Shown here: positions 62,553 to 64,000 of the stretch, piece after piece
How positions within the stretch are numbered: position 1 is the stretch's first letter
Layout: every line of letters starts with the position of its first letter
Assembly (NCBI GenBank): GCA_003991915.1
Contig: RQTK01000300.1
Location: 37,304-101,303 of the forward strand
Direction of reading: 5' to 3'
Length of the DNA: 64,000 nt
Source: Elysia chlorotica
Lineage: Eukaryota > Mollusca > Gastropoda > Plakobranchidae
Made by a program: the position numbers and the translations under genes
The notes under the pieces: model-generated
Told to the model about the DNA's origin: nothing
Database searches by the model: none
What the model saw: only the letters and a program-made list of their open reading frames with translations

Positions 62553-63094
62553 AACAACGGGCAACAACAACAACAACCGCTACTCTATTAGGTTTCCATC
62601 GGTTGGCTTATTAGTAGTATGTCAAGGTTAAAAAAAGGAGAAATTAATATTATACGGCTTGTGTTTTATTTACATAATTGAAGTGAACAATTCAAAGAGA
62701 TGGACATTAAGCTCATTAAAATTTGCAAAGTACACATTATTTTTTTTTCTTTTGTGTTTGTTTCAATTTTTTTAACAATACCGAGCCATATTGACATTGT
62801 TTCCGCGACCTTTGAATCTCTTGGCATCATGATAAAACGCGTCATCGTAAAATGATATTTCTACACAAAATAAACAAATAAAATGGATTTAATTATTTTC
62901 TATTAATGACCACCTGATATGATGAGTCGATAAACCTTGACATTCAGATTTCATGAATTGTTAAGCAAGAACGCATGAACGCTCAATTTTTGTCAGCAGC
63001 TACAGAAAAGTGATGAGGCTAGTCAGATCATACTTATTAATTTCTCATACGGCTGGGGGTCTGTTTTTAACCAGCCAACTTCTAGACAGACATA

Positions 63095-63143
63095 TCACTT
63101 GGACTCTGTCTCTCTCGTTCTCTTTCTTTTCTCTTTCTTTCTT

Positions 63144-63191
<48 letters not shown>

Positions 63192-63330
63192 TGTCTCACA
63201 CTATTTCTCTCCACCTATCTGTCCATATCCATTTATCTATCTGTCTTTCTGTCTTTCTCTCTAACTATCTCTTTCTATCTATCTATATGTCTCTCTTTCT
63301 CTTTGTCTGTCTATCTATCCGTCTACTTAT
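63095..63330 (+). repeat. CT/TATC-rich low-complexity region
   Basis: CT dinucleotide runs around 63145-63195, then mixed CTGT/TATC motifs. Confidence 0.9.
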
Positions 63331-63939
63331 ATATGTATATATCGAAGTGTACGTAACAGGGCCATATGATTTCTCCGGTATATATCTATCTGTCTACTTT
63401 GCTCTATAAAATTTCCCCCTACATATTTACTAATCCAATCTTTATATCAAATATAATAAATGTGCTTATTTTGAATTGTAAAAAAAATTCTCTCCCATTC
63501 CGGTATCCATTTTACTATTTCTTTCCCCCAGTTTCCTTCCACTGTCCCTTGATCTGTATTTATTCTATATATCCAAATATCTATCTATTAATCTACATGC
63601 CTTTCTAGGAATAATTTATGTGTGTGAAAAACCATATCTCTACTCTTCCATCAAACTTGATCCCTTATTGTCAACAATGCCTTCATATTTTCCATAGAAA
63701 GATTTATTTCCCACCAATAACTTTAACCGTCTTTCGCAATGTCTGTAGAATTTTTTCTTCTTTCTTAATCTTTCGAAAACCTTGGAATCGTTCTATAAAA
63801 AGTAATACAAAATTAAATAAAGATATCATATAAAAAAAACAGTTTAAAGTATTTGTAGTAGAAATAGTTATCACATGATATAAAATTAAGAGTGCCGTGC
63901 CGAAAGGTTGCACTCTTAATTTATATATTTATATACGAG

Positions 63940-64000
63940 TATATATGTGTGTGTGTAGGTATATATACATAAGTATATATATATATATATATATATATAT
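63940..64000 (+). repeat. (TG)n and (AT)n microsatellite at window edge
   Basis: A TG run at 63945-63957 and pure AT from about 63975, cut by the window end. Confidence 0.9.

Overview
The window is eukaryotic: split genes with GT/AG introns, few short coding exons in AT-rich sequence, very abundant microsatellites, a mariner transposon, non-LTR retrotransposon debris and tRNA-derived SINEs. The SINE 3' tail ending in GACGTTAAACCAAC is one I associate with molluscan genomes, so a mollusc (perhaps a gastropod) is my best guess; this is inference. All gene calls come from reading the sequence; no alignment was run.

Layout. (1) About 1-9.95 kb, + strand: the 3' half of a gene for a type I membrane protein with immunoglobulin-like domains. 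Four exons (365-523, 1434-1634, 3660-3818, 5883-6023) all start and end in phase 1 and encode Ig half-domains, then a transmembrane helix with a basic stop-transfer segment; a terminal exon at 9192 gives a short cytoplasmic tail. The 5' exons lie left of the window. (2) 10-15.1 kb: no host gene seen; a 46-bp-arm inverted repeat, a 36-bp minisatellite, a decayed antisense LINE fragment, and a mariner element with an uninterrupted 358-codon transposase on the - strand. (3) 15.6-16.6 kb: a CpG-rich promoter-like stretch followed by strong splice donors and a short exon with a signal-peptide-like N-terminus. (4) 16.6-28.2 kb: repeats and local duplications, no confident exon. (5) 28.2-31.2 kb, + strand: the first coding exon of a THIK-type two-pore-domain potassium channel (KCNK13/KCNK12-like), ending in phase 1 inside the first selectivity-filter glycine codon. 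The conserved channel starts at an ATG at 30880, but the same frame is open for 681 further codons upstream without a single methionine. (6) 31.2-64 kb: apparently one giant intron of that gene. No exon carrying the rest of the channel is visible, so the intron exceeds 32.7 kb. It is filled with triplet, CT and TATC arrays, tandem duplications, SINE copies and LINE relics.

The observations most worth checking are the methionine-free N-terminal extension of the channel, a dispersed family of small foldback elements, the overlapping frames in the Ig-receptor tail, and the unusually many two-copy tandem duplications.
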